Part shown: positions 42,270 to 52,599 of the stretch, piece by piece
How the letters are laid out: each line of letters begins with the position of its first letter
How positions within the stretch are numbered: position 1 is the first letter of the stretch
Origin: Gambelia wislizenii
Lineage: Eukaryota > Chordata > Lepidosauria > Squamata > Crotaphytidae
DNA length: 64,000 bases
Assembly: GCA_030847615.1 (NCBI GenBank)
Contig: JAUMIR010000004.1
Location: forward strand, 223,003,001 to 223,067,000
Reading direction: 5' to 3'
Program-made: the position numbers and the translations under genes
Notes under the pieces: generated by a model
Database searches by the model: none
What the model was told of the DNA's origin: nothing
Seen by the model: the letters and a program-made list of their open reading frames with translations, nothing else

Positions 42270-43675
42270 CCTATACTATCAATATTTTTCCCTCCATGTA
42301 GTCTTTATCTAAAGAGGGTTGTTATGAATCTGCATTTGTGCTTCAAAAAGAAAGAAATAAAAGAAGGAAGAAATAAGGGGGAAGATGGAAGGAGGGAGAA
42401 CTGCATCATTCTGACATAAATGGATTAGAAAAACACTACCAAACTTAAAGGGTATGTGAGGAAGGTATTCATCTGACATAAAAAAAATTATGTCAGAATA
42501 TTTACAAATGATCAAGCTGAAGATCCAGATGTTTATCTATGATAGATAGAACCATTTGATACCTTCTCTCTCCTCCTGTTATTTTAGTATTTTGACTTGC
42601 TTAAGGTTCTCATTTGAAAAAACTATGGGTGCTTCTTGTGCTATTTTCAAGACTTTTTGGAAACATTTTTCCAGAGCAAGTTCTTGGGAGAGGGGCAGAA
42701 GGAGAGCATAATTTTAAACAGACACGCAAATGAAAACACCGCCCCACCCCACCCCACACACATAAAACACCCCATGCTGGCCTTTATTTTACTTTTTAGC
42801 TATCTGTTCCACTGGACACAGCCTGCTGCAGCCACTGAGAGAACAGAGACAATGACAGCTTCCTTTCCTTCCCTTGCCTAATACTAAATGTATAGCTTCC
42901 ATTTATGCCTGGAGGCAAAAGAAGATTTCTTTACTGAGATGCAATCAGCTCTGGCCAATCAGTAATAAGGGTTAATCAGCTGATCGATTGGTCCCTGAAC
43001 AGCTTGGACCTGGCTCCTCTCTGACGGCTCTGGCCTGGCCTTCGGGCAAGAGGTTGGGAACTTTTAATTAGCAGCAGCAGCAGTGACTCTGCTGACTGAA
43101 TGGTCAATGGGTTCACCACTGAGGCTGCTTGGCTTGAATAATAATAGAAAACAATGTGACCACAGCAGAGAGCCAAGAGGGCAACAAAGACACACAGTGA
43201 GAGGGAGGGTCAGAAGATAAGGAGAGAGCTCACCACTACGGAACACACCAGAGATGTGTTTTGAGGTCAGATGCCCTTTGTCACCTCACCACCACACTTG
43301 TTGAAACTGTTGACCTGTGCAAAACAATCTGATAATTTCTTTATATGGCCAGGTAGGAATATACCTTGTAACAGGGCTGTCCTTACTTGAAGCAACATGA
43401 AGCATTTGTGTGGAATGGAAAATTCTAGAAAGAAGACTAGTTTCTGCCTTCAGTAACATGGGAAAACAGAAGGGGGGGGGTTGAGGGAAGGTCATTGTGA
43501 CCTTTCCCTTCAGGTTTGAATATGTCAAAGACCAATAATGACTTTTTAAGCCTTCCATTTAATAAATTATCCATGTGAGATATGATTTTTAAAAACTATA
43601 TTCAACCTAAAATTAAAAAGTAGTAGCATGCCTCAAATACTGAATAGATGATTCTGATAAAGCTTGAATTAAGGG
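42270..43675. other. Unassigned sequence, includes a candidate conserved element
   Basis: No gene was recognised. A purine-rich stretch is at 42345-42400. 42940-43175 is repeat-free with TTTTAATTAGCAGCAGCAGC and AGGGTTAATCAGCTGATCGA and looks like a possible conserved non-coding element. Confidence 0.4.
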
Positions 43676-43680
43676 CCAAC

Positions 43681-43883
43681 TGTTGTTATTGTTATGTGCC
43701 TTTAGCCTCCCACTAAGTTTTTCTTGACAATATTTATTCAGAGGAAGTTTGCCACTGCCTTCCTCTAAGGCTGAGAAAGTGTGACTTGTCCAAGGTCACC
43801 CAGGGGGTTTCCAATGGCTAAGTGGTGACTTGAACCTTGTCTCCTGGAGTCCTAATCCAACAAGCAGACCACTGCCCTCCATA
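43681..43883 (-). mobile_element. Sauria-type SINE, inverse, degenerate
   Basis: TTGTTATTGTTATGTGCC tail, CCTTCCTCTAAGGCTGAGAA, TCCAAGGTCACCCAGGGGG, then TGACTTGAACCTTGTCTCC (reverse B box). Internal deletion and many substitutions. Confidence 0.85.
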
Positions 43884-43961
43884 CATGAACAAGTTCAGTG
43901 CATATTACAGATAGAGTAGGAAACCATTTACCTCACACTTGTTTGCAGTCAGTTTGCAGAG

Positions 43962-44161
43962 CCAGTATGGCACAGCATGTTGGATTCTCACTCAGGAGTT
44001 GCAGGTTCAAGTCCCCATTAACTGACAAAACGTATTGAGAGACCTAGGGCCAGCCAGTCTCACACAGACTGACCTACCTTAGAGGATTGTTGTGAAGATA
44101 AAAGTACTGGTAAGGAGAGTCATGAACAAAAGGCAGAATATAGATGCAACAAACAAATAAA
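43962..44161 (+). mobile_element. tRNA-derived SINE (CORE/MIR-like body), degenerate
   Basis: GAGCCAGTATGGCACAGC (A box), GCAGGTTCAAGTCCCC (B box), CCAGCCAGTCTCACACAG and ACCTTAGAGGATTGTTGTGA. The layout matches a squamate tRNA SINE different from the Sauria type. Confidence 0.65.
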
Positions 44162-44502
44162 CACACACAGTGTTCAGCCAGTGACCAACTAAGGGGTGAC
44201 TATTTAAAAAGAACACAGCACAAATAACCATCAAAATCAGATAGTCATATTGTGGTATAAAAATATACATTGAACTGACCATGCACTCAGTGATGAATAT
44301 AGGTTGTTTTTAAATATGACTGTGATCCTGTGCATGCTCCCCTGCAAGTAAACTTCATTGTGTATGGTATTTACTTCTGAGTAAACATACCTACTTTCAG
44401 CTGCTTAAGTTTGGAACAAGCTGGTTAAATAATTTGGATTTAAGACAGTTAGGTTACAGGCCCAATCCATTTGCCTGGAAGTAAACGTCAAGGAAATCAG
44501 TA

Positions 44503-44625
44503 ACAACAAAGAGTCATAAAACACCTTAAAGACTAACAAGTTTAATTTGGCCTAAGCTTTCATGCATTCAGCCCACTTGGGCCAGATAAAATCTGTTGAT
44601 CTTTGAAGGGCCACAAGGCTCTGTT
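44503..44625. mobile_element. Short foldback element
   Basis: CAACAAAGAGTCATAAAACA with CTTAAAGACTAACAAG at the left pairs with TCTGTTGATCTTTGAAGGGC and CACAAGGCTCTGTTG at the right. This resembles a common reptile repeat containing 'ccttaaagactaaca'. The class is uncertain. Confidence 0.5.
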
Positions 44626-44776
44626 GTTTTTCCTGCAGCTGTCTCGCCCTGCCCAGAAAATGAGATCAAAGACTCATAGTTAAGTGTGGAGTTTATGGCA
44701 ACACCATGGGTTGGTCTTAGAGAGAGGATTGATTTATATACGTAATTCCTGAATGATTGATACAATGAATATGTGT

Positions 44777-44912
44777 GTGAGGCAAGGAATACTCAAGAGG
44801 TGGTTTTGCCAGTTCCATCCTCTGAAATACAATCTACAGCATCTGATATTCTTTGGTAATCTCCCATCCAAGTACTAACTAGGGCTGACCCAAGAGCAGA
44901 TGGGTCCTGGAG
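44777..44912 (-). mobile_element. 5S-rRNA-derived SINE, inverse, partial
   Basis: GAGGCAAGGAATACTCAAGA and GTGGTTTTGCCAGTTCCATC (body), followed by the reverse 5S C-box AATCTCCCATCCAAGTACTA and GGGCTGACCCAAG. The LINE-type tail end is missing. Confidence 0.75.
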
Positions 44913-45721
44913 CCTTTAGGATATTTAGACCTTTGATACAATTAATACTGTAACTATATTCAGGCACTCACCGGAATATGTGTGCACAAATGCTGAGCAT
45001 AGGATTAGAGGTTTGCCCATCCTCAATAACCCCATGCACAACAGCATCCTTTTAGATCTTGCTACATTGGCATGGGAGTTGGGGGGGGGGGTCCACACAC
45101 CCTACTCACTTTTATACTTCACATGTTTAGGCAAATGCCTATTGCTGACAAGAAATATCTATTTTAAAAGTCTGATGTTTTCAATTTATACCTACTACTC
45201 ATAAATTATCTGCACATGTAATGTAACATTAGATTAATTCACTGCTTATTATTAATATTAAAATACAGTGAAACAGTCTGACTAAAAGATCAACATTATT
45301 AAATCCCAGTACTCTCAACAGTTTAGCACATGCTTAAATTTCTCTCATGTAAACAATGTGCTTTAGGATTAGTTTTAACTGTGAGGGGTGAACTTTGTGT
45401 CTGGGTTGTGCTACTTTAGGCTGCATGTGAGGGTTCACAAAACTGAATGCATCCCTTTGCCAAAAAATAATATATTCTATATGAGAGCTTGGAAAAATTT
45501 ACATGTCTTGCTTACAGGCCCGCTCTCCAAAATAAAATTGGAAAGAACAGGAACAAAATCTGGAATTTTCTCGTCTTTCTCTCTCAGTATCTCTTTCTTT
45601 CACGTCTTCCTTCCTCCCTGCCACCACCTTTTCTCCTACCAAGTAGGCTTACAGGAAGATAGACTATTCTTTCCAGAAGTCTGAACTTGATTTCTTTCAG
45701 GAGGCTATTGAAATTTGGCTG

Positions 45722-46085
45722 AGGCCTTGTCTGTATAGGCCAAAAACTCACCCCAAATTTGGAGCTGGCAGTCTGGATGACGTACAGCTATTTCTGGGGG
45801 AGGATCTGAAATTTCTGGCCTTTAACTGCAGACAGCTGGATTGGGCCAGAGCCACACGGCCATGCACCAAACACATCAGCCTCACTGGCCCATCACCGTC
45901 AGTGCCACTGCCACTTCTGCCACCGCCACTGCCTCACCTGCCTGCTCAGCACCTCTGCTTGAGAGCCTGGCATCTCCCATCACTGCTGGTGAGATAAGCA
46001 GAGGGTGCGACACCACGTGCTCAACAAGAGGGAATCACACTGACATGAAGTCTATCTACATGGCAAATCTCTGTGTTGGTTTGAC
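45722..46085. mobile_element. Possible one-ended copy of the CTTGTCTATA TIR family
   Basis: The left end GGCCTTGTCTGTATAGGCC resembles the termini of the 48732 and 55720 elements. A body with repeated CCACTGCC words follows; a clear right end was not found, although TCTATCTACATGGC near 46050 may be its decayed remains. Confidence 0.35.
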
Positions 46086-46093
46086 TTGATAAA

Positions 46094-46379
46094 AGTTCTG
46101 GCTCAGTGGTTAAATACCAGTACTGCAAGTCATCACATTGCAAGTTCAATTCCAGAGGGCTCCAAGGTTCACTCAGCCTTCCATCCTTTCATAGGTTGGT
46201 AAAATAAGTACCTGGCTCGTGGGGGTAATTAGCTAACATTGCCAGTTACATTGGAACCTGCTTAATGCAGAGTAGATGTGTAAATTGCTATTGCTGAAAA
46301 CAGTTTGTAAGCTGCTCTGATTGCCTTGTGGCTGAAGAGCAGGGTATAAAAAACTAATAAATAAAATAAAAAGAAAAGA
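46094..46379 (+). mobile_element. ACA-type tRNA-derived SINE
   Basis: GGCTCAGTGGTTAAATACCA (A box), GCAAGTTCAATTCCAG (B box), CTTTCATAGGTTGGTAAAAT, TTTGTAAGCTGCTCTGATTG and an (AATA)-type tail. More diverged than the copy at 39183. Confidence 0.88.
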
Positions 46380-46689
46380 ATTCCTGAAATTGTAGCTTTC
46401 TAGATGTTGATAAGTCTCTCTCCTCAGGCTTTCTGCTTCTCATGCTACAATTTCTATGGTGTTTGGGAAAACAAAACTAATGCTAAACCTGTTTAGTCAG
46501 TGGTAAGTCCAATATTATGCAAGTTGACCTTTCTTGTCGCCTCTCTGAAGCCCACACCCTCATAACACCACCTGAGATCTGTTCTAGGCATTCATCTAAC
46601 CCTATGGAGCAAATGTTAGGATACATGGCAGTCTGTAGGGAGGAGAGGACATTTGATCTACTGGGGTGATCCACCATGCCTTGATCTAT

Positions 46690-47997
46690 TCTGCTGGCAG
46701 AAACAGTGGATATAACCCATCTCTCTCTGGCTTTTCTTTGCAAATGAAGATTCAGGAAGGACTCATCCCGCGCTTTCTGCAAGCACGCTGGTGACTAAAA
46801 AGGCCAATCCGAGATAGACAAGTCCGCAGACTTGCAGAAAGCACAGCAGTAGGTTTCCTTGGGTGATGTTTCCAGGTTGTGATTCTTTCAGCATTGTCAT
46901 TTCTCTTCAAGACTTGTTCGGCATGAGTTCTCAAATAAGGCTGCAGCATTGTGGATAGTGCGTCTCCATGCCTCCTGATGTGAGGCCAGGGCAGACCATT
47001 GTTGGTGATCAATTTGGCCAAGCCTGAGATGTTGTTTCAGGGAGTCCTTGTACCGCTTCTTTGGAGCGCCCCACTTACACTGACCCGTAGCGAGTTCTCT
47101 GTAGAGTACTATTTTTGGGAGGTGATGGTCCTCCATCCTAGAAATGTGCCCTGCCCAGCACAGCTGTGTTCTCAATATCATGGCCTCAATGCTGGTGATC
47201 CCTGCTTGCTCAAGGACAGCAACATTCATCACATAGTCAGTCCAGTGTATATTTAGGATTGTGCGTAAACAGCGCTGATGAAAGCGTTCGAGGACTCGTA
47301 AGTGGTTGCGATAGGTGATCCATGTTTCAGACCCATAAAGGAGAATAGACAGTACAATGGCTCTATACACACTGATTTTTGTGCTTCGCCTCAGGTGTTT
47401 ATTACTCTAGACTCTTTTGTAAAGTCTTCCAAATGTGCTATATGCCTTTGCTAATCTGTGATTGATTTCTTTGTCAATCTTGGCATCTGAAGAGATTACG
47501 CTTCCCAGGTAGGTGAACTGCTGAATGGACTTAAGCACAGAGTTGCCGATGGCAATGTAGGGATGATGGTATTCGTCCTGTGGTGCAGGCTGGTAAAGAA
47601 CTTCAGTTTTCTTCAGGTTAACTTCCAGCCCAAACAGCTCTGCAGCTTTTGTGAAGCAGGATGTTAGGCGCTGCAGAGCTTCTTCTGTGTAGGCAACAAG
47701 GGCAGCATCATCAGCGAAGAGCAGCTCACAAACTAGATAGTTTAGAGACTTGGTGCGAGCCCTCAGATGGCTTAAGTTAAACAAGCTACCATCAGTACGG
47801 TAACGTATATAGATGCCATCTTCTTCTTCAAGCTCTACCATAGCCCTTTGGAGCATTATGCTGAAGAAGATTGTAAATAAAGTTGGAGCAAGAACACAAC
47901 CTTGCTTCACTCCATTAGTTATTAAAAAGGGCTCTGAAAGAGCATAGCCATATCTGGCTTGACTGCACTGGCCCTCATGTAGCATATAACCCATATA
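46690..47997 (-). mobile_element. Non-LTR LINE with C-terminal zinc-finger-like end (R4/Dong-like?), 5'-truncated
   Basis: About 1.3 kb of minus-strand LINE covering the RT palm, thumb, C-terminal domain and 3' UTR. The words RYGYALSEPFLITNGVKQGC, LFADDAALVAYTEEALQRLT and CLRTILNIHWTDYV, with the C-terminal CLSRIGLFSHQRAC, are distinct from L1, CR1, L2 and BovB in this window. The clade assignment to R4/Dong is tentative. A second 3' fragment lies at 9476. Confidence 0.7.
46752..47994 (-). pseudogene. LINE reverse transcriptase and C-terminal domain, lightly damaged
   Basis: From 47994: GVKQGCVLAPTLFTIFFSIM (motif B), then FADDAALVA (intact catalytic FADD), VNLKKTEVLYQPAP and FTYLGSVISSDAKIDKEINH. 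A stop at 47407-47409 replaces the Trp expected after KRV. The same frame continues with MYRAIVLSILLYGSETW, HQRCLRTILNIHW and PKKRYKDSLKQHLRLGQID. A stop at 46897 and a frame change lead into TTWKHHPRKP and CLSRIGLFSHQRAC. The last block is a C2HC-like zinc finger missing one upstream Cys pair member. It cannot work now but is recent enough to read. Confidence 0.85.
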
Positions 47998-48600
47998 GCC
48001 TTATTATACCATAAAAGAGCATTGCTTTCTACCTGTAAAAATGCAATGGATCCCACATTATATGTTCCACAGCTATTGTATCTGCTATGTGGATTTGTGA
48101 GCATAAGATGCAAATTAGAAATTCTGGTTGTTCTTGCTAGATGAAAATGATATCACTACCACCACATATTTTCTTCCATTTAGTGACCTTGTCTCTTTCT
48201 TAGTTTTACTTTTTGATCTTCAGGCTGTACATCTTGAAAGGCAGATCCAGCACTAGAGTACATATCCATGAACAGACTTGAACAACTTCATTTGGGTACC
48301 ATTCATTTCTGTGGGAGCAATTTAAGCATGCACTGAATTTTAGCTTAATTGTGTTTGGCTATTTTTTAATGTAGTGATGAGCAACTAAACTGCCTGCCTC
48401 CTTCTTGTATTAATTTATGTTTTCACTCTTTGGGGACTGGGTGTGTTTATGTGTAATTTAGGGGGAGAAATAGAGGAGAAGGTAAAGAGCAGCATAGTTG
48501 TGCCTCTCCCAGCATTTTGAATAGGTGAATTGTAGATTCATTGCACACTAAATGAAAAGAATGGAGGAGCAACTTTTGTCTCTTAGCTTTGAAAGGTCCT
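47998..48600. other. Unassigned, mostly unique sequence
   Basis: No gene or clear repeat was recognised. Confidence 0.4.
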
Positions 48601-48603
48601 AAG

Positions 48604-48720
48604 CCAGAGGAGGGGAACCTTTGGTCCCCCAGGTGTTTTGAACTCCAACTCTCAGCATCATTAGTGATGCTCTCTAACACTTATGGTAGCTGAAATCAAA
48701 AACATCTGAGTCTCTTCATC
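48604..48720. mobile_element. Degenerate palindromic hAT-like MITE
   Basis: GAGGGGAACCTTTGGTCC, CCAACTCTCAGCATCATTAG and GTAGCTGAAATCAAAAACAT follow the plan of the 3247 family. The right arm is badly eroded. Confidence 0.5.
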
Positions 48721-48731
48721 CCCTTTACAGA

Positions 48732-49312
48732 GGTCTTATCTATATTGGGGTGGGGGGGTAAGAACACATCCAAAAAAGCAGGCATTTGCAACTATGCGAC
48801 GTGTCTTCATGGTCAAAAGAGGCCCCCTAAACTCTGCATGACCCCTAGCCAAGATGGTGGCCATGAGTGATTTACTTGCGATTTTAAATCTGCTGCTGCC
48901 AAATTTTTAAAAAAACACAAGCAATAGTTCATATTTCCAAACAGAAAGAAAGAAAGAAAGAAAGAGTATAAGATCACCATTTGATTGACTTACCGGACCC
49001 CCGCTTAGCCAAAAATCCAACATGGCAGCTACAGGCACTTTCCTACCCCTGCCCCCCATCCAGCCAATCAGATTATGCTGCCTGTTCATATCTGTGCAAG
49101 TGTGACTGCCCAAACAATCGCACAGTCACATGTCATACAGAGCTTTAAAAAAAATCTATATGACGCCCCAGATGCAATACACAGGGATTTTGCCAAGGAT
49201 TTGGGTGCTCCCCACCTCCTTCCAAATGACCTGTATTTGTGCAAATGTCCATATGAACAGATCATCTTCATTGGTATGCTGTTGGTATTATGTTGGTTGT
49301 ATAGACAAGACC
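48732..49312 (-). mobile_element. 581-bp Harbinger-like TIR element with promoter/donor block, copy E2
   Basis: The ends GGTCTTATCTATATTG and TTGTATAGACAAGACC are inverted repeats, and AGA is duplicated exactly on both sides (48729-48731, 49313-49315). Conserved with E1: CAGCCAATCAGATTA, CTGCCTGTTCATAT, the YY1-like AACATGGCAGC (49019-49029, minus sense GCTGCCATGTT) and CTTACCGG (donor ACTTAC at 48988-48993). It contains a short (AAAG)n at 48950-48966. No transposase. Confidence 0.85.
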
Positions 49313-49315
49313 AGA

Positions 49316-50880
49316 GTCTCCCCATACCTTTTGCCCTTTGGCAAGCTGGCATGCCTGCCAGAAGGCCCTCCTCCAACAGCAGGAGGGGTTGGCTTACCCA
49401 GCAGTGGCTCCACCCAGCTACCGTCACCAGAATTATTTTTAGAGAGGGCCTGGTATTTGGACCCCAGCAGTTGTCCAGGAATGGGGAGGGAGGTGCCAGC
49501 TCTGCTTTTGTCTAATTGTGTGGAAAGACCTTGTGAATTTGCAGATGCACTGAAATCCGAACCTGCATTCCCCCACCTTATGCTAGCCAGTGGACTTCCT
49601 TGGCTTTCCCAATGTTGCTGCTTTTATCCATTTCTCACAAAATCTACCACAGCATTCTTTCCATCTGCTTTTTCATGCTGGCAGTCGCCTGCTTTGCAAA
49701 AGCCACAGACATAACACAAAGAAACAAGACTTAAGTGCATCCCACAAGCAGCACACAACTACACTCATTCATTCATTCCCACTGTAATCGTTTTGGATGG
49801 TCGCTGAAATGAAGCATATTGTTAGGGGCAGACATCAGAAGAACAAACAGGCTTTGAGAACAGACAGCAAAAACTCAGTTTTTATCATTTCAAATCTAAT
49901 CCTAGGATTCTTTTTTTTCCCCACCCCTTTAAAAAAATGAAACAAACAAAGAGTCAGAGAGCAGAAATTATGTTATTTAAACTGACACTGCCTAAATGGG
50001 CGCCCTTTTTATTATTCCCTTTCTCTCCCCACCCCCCACCCCATTCTGCCTCCTTTTTGGTGATCTCTCATAAATGCACAATGTGTTCATCGCAGACACG
50101 GAGCCAACTTCATTACTATTTATATTGCTCTAGACTGGTTGTGTGCAGTCAATTCATAATTGTCCAGTTTTTCTAATTAATCACAAAAGATTTTTGTTTT
50201 GCCTGCAGCTAGTGCTGGGGTGACTCACAATGGCAAGCCAAAGCTCATACATCAAACACAAGCCCTCCTTGACTCCAGCCTCCTTCTGCCGGGGAATGCT
50301 GCGTGGCTCTTCTTTTACCACTCAAACCCTCACTGGGCATGTGCAGCCCCAGGCAAAAGATCTGTCCTCTACGGCTGCTCTCTTGTTATTTTTATCTGAT
50401 GCTTTCATTTTCAGCTCAGACCAAGTCCCGATATTTGGGGAGAGGATTGTCACTCCAATGGGCTTGATCCCTCCCTCCTTCCTTCCTTCCTCCTTGAAAT
50501 TTTGCTACCATTTTAAATGGATTTCACACACCCCTATATATCCCTAAAATGTACATACTGTACACCCCATGGTTTCCAAATTCACCCAGTGGGCTGAATC
50601 ATTGGCTTGAATAAGACTAATTACAGCTGACTGTTTTTCGACTGCACTTTTGTTATAAATCAGGCAGTCAGATTGTTGCTTACTTAGAAGTAAATGCTGT
50701 TGAGCTCAAGGCTCCTTGCTTTCAGGTAACTGCACACATCACTACGCAATCCACATCACTTTAACTGCTTTATAAAACAAGCAACATCGTAAGAGAACAA
50801 TTTGAAGGGAGCTTGCAGGTAGGCAGCTTTGAAAAATGCAGCCAGAAATATCTGCTACCACAAAGGTCTAGCCCTTTTGA
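49316..50880. other. Unassigned, mostly unique sequence with a candidate conserved element
   Basis: No gene was recognised, although a 194-codon frame (49130-49714) crosses part of it without any domain. 49940-50200 is repeat-free, AT-rich, with TTTTTCTAATTAATCACAAA and TGCACAATGTGTTCATCGC; it looks like a possible conserved non-coding element. Confidence 0.4.
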
Positions 50881-50886
50881 AACTAA

Positions 50887-51111
50887 GGAGATATTCAGAC
50901 TACACTGTTATAGTGTTTACTATTCCACTTTAACTGCTCTGACTTCCTCCTGTAGAATTCTGGGGTTTGTAGTTTAGTGAGGCCTAAGATCTCTCTGGCT
51001 GAGAGTTGTAAATGTCCCTCCCTAAACTGCAAATCCCAGGATTCCACAGGAGGCAGCCACAGCAAATAAAGTGGAATAGTAACACTATAACAGTGTTGTC
51101 TGAAAATCTAG
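50887..51111. mobile_element. 225-bp palindromic MITE (GGAGATATTCAGAC type), Harbinger-like
   Basis: GGAGATATTCAGACTACACT at the left and CAGTGTTGTCTGAAAATC at the right are inverted repeats, with inner arms TATTCCACTTTAACTGC and AAATAAAGTGGAATAGTAAC. TAA flanks both sides (50884-50886, 51112-51114). The family is shared with 52039. Confidence 0.82.
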
Positions 51112-51411
51112 TAAAATTGTAAAACTCTTCCTGGACTGTATCACTTTAGGCTGCAAGTTCAGGGTGTGATGTATCTTTTTCCCACCTGAAAAAAATATTA
51201 ATCTCAATACCCATTAAATATTGTCAGACAAAATCACACCCTTCTGGCTTTCTATGTGCATTGAGTTAATTCAGAGGTAAGTAGTGAAACAGCCAACTTC
51301 CACTCACCCATCCACTCCACATCTCCTTAGCAGGCCAGATCCACTTTGGGCTCTAGCAATTGATTCTACTCATAATACAAACAAGGTCTAATATAGACAG
51401 ACAGAATAGAG

Positions 51412-51451
51412 CAGTGGCTCTTAACCTTTTCTTTACCAGGGGCCCCTTTAA

Positions 51452-51492
<41 letters not shown>

Positions 51493-51751
51493 ACCACCCA
51501 TTAAACCTTCCTCAGAGGCGGCACTGCAGGGGGAAGGAAGGCTTTCTCCTGCTTCTTCCTGCAGGTTGTGGCTTGAGAAAATTGAATGGCAATGCACATG
51601 CCAAGGCAGCCAGCCTTTGCCTTAATTCCTATCACGTAACCACTCCACTGTGGGGAGGAGGTGAGCCAAGCAGATTGCCTGCATTTGCAGACCCCCTGTG
51701 AGGACATCAGGGCCTCCTGGGGGTCCATGGGCCACAAGTTAAGAACCACTG
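51412..51751. mobile_element. hAT-type non-autonomous element, copy 3, with perfect 8-bp TSD
   Basis: The ends CAGTGGCTCTTAACCTTTT and AAGTTAAGAACCACTG are inverted repeats. GAATAGAG is duplicated at 51404-51411 and 51752-51759. The interior matches copies 1 and 2 (CAATGCACATGCCAAGGCAG, CAGCCTTTGCCTTAATTCC). It carries (TAA)n at 51453-51491 at the position where the other copies carry other microsatellites. Non-coding. Confidence 0.93.
51453..51491. repeat. (TAA)n microsatellite inside the hAT element
   Basis: About 12-13 uninterrupted AAT/TAA units. Confidence 0.97.
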
Positions 51752-52038
51752 GAATAGAGTGTTCCTGACAGGGACAGTACCAGATTGGGAAAGCCACAGA
51801 AGAGGAAAATAGAAAGGGTATTTCTGGGGATTTGGTGAGCTCTGTCCTGCACATTAGGGCCAGTGTTCTAGATCAGCTATTAAATATATTTAAGTAAGTA
51901 TATTGATGCCTAGTAGTTTGGGGGACACGTTACAGTCATGGCAATAGTATCACAAGCATGACTAACTAGTGATCATGAATACGGAACAGTTATGGGTGTG
52001 TAAATCTAGGTAACTTTTGTTTTCATGATTGCTTCTTA

Positions 52039-52248
52039 GGACAATATCATACTACACCATTTTAGTGCTACTATACCAGTTTAACTGCTCTGGCTGATTC
52101 CTGTGGAATCCTGGGATTTGCAGTTTAGGCATTTTCAACCAGAGACCTCTTAGCTTCACTAAACTATAAGCCCCAGAATTCCACAGGAGACAGCCACAGC
52201 AGTTAAAGTGGAATAATAGCACTATAATAGTGTAGTGTGATAAAGTTC
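52039..52248. mobile_element. 210-bp palindromic MITE, Harbinger-like
   Basis: GGACAATATCATACTACACC and GTGTAGTGTGATAAAGTTC are inverted repeats; the inner arms CTGTGGAATCCTGGGATTTG and AAGCCCCAGAATTCCACAGG also pair. TTA is duplicated on both sides (52036-52038, 52249-52251). Related to the element at 50887. Confidence 0.82.
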
Positions 52249-52318
52249 TTAGTCAACATTTTGACATTATTACTACAATCATAACTCCCTCTCCCCAAAA
52301 AAACAACCCTGCCACTCT

Positions 52319-52592
52319 TGTTTTCTGCTGCTCCAGAGACTAGGACATGGAGCAATGGGTTCAAACTACAGGAAAAGAGATTCCACCTAAACATTAGGAA
52401 GAACTTCCTGATAGTAAGAGCTGTTCAGAAGTGGAATACACTGCCTCAGAGTGTGGTGGAGTCTCCTTCTTTGGAGGTTTGTAAACAGAGGCTGGATGGC
52501 CATCTGTTGGGAATGATTTGATTGTGTATTCCTGCATGGCAGGTGTTTGGACTTGATGGCCCTTGAGGTCTCTTCCAACTCTATGATTCTAT
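52319..52592 (+). mobile_element. CR1 LINE 3' end, plus orientation
   Basis: Runs from TTTTCTGCTGCTCCAGAGAC through GAACTTCCTGATAGTAAGAG to the tail CTCTATGATTCTATGG. It is the plus-strand equivalent of the copies at 13830 and 33462 and also lacks the palindromic MITE at the shared site (CTCCAGAGACTAGGACATGG). Confidence 0.92.
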
Positions 52593-52599
52593 GGTCAGT

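Noticed and set aside
49130..49714. A 194-codon plus-strand ORF
   Set aside because: It begins inside the E2 transposon, changes composition midway and has no recognisable domain; another frame overlaps it on each strand.
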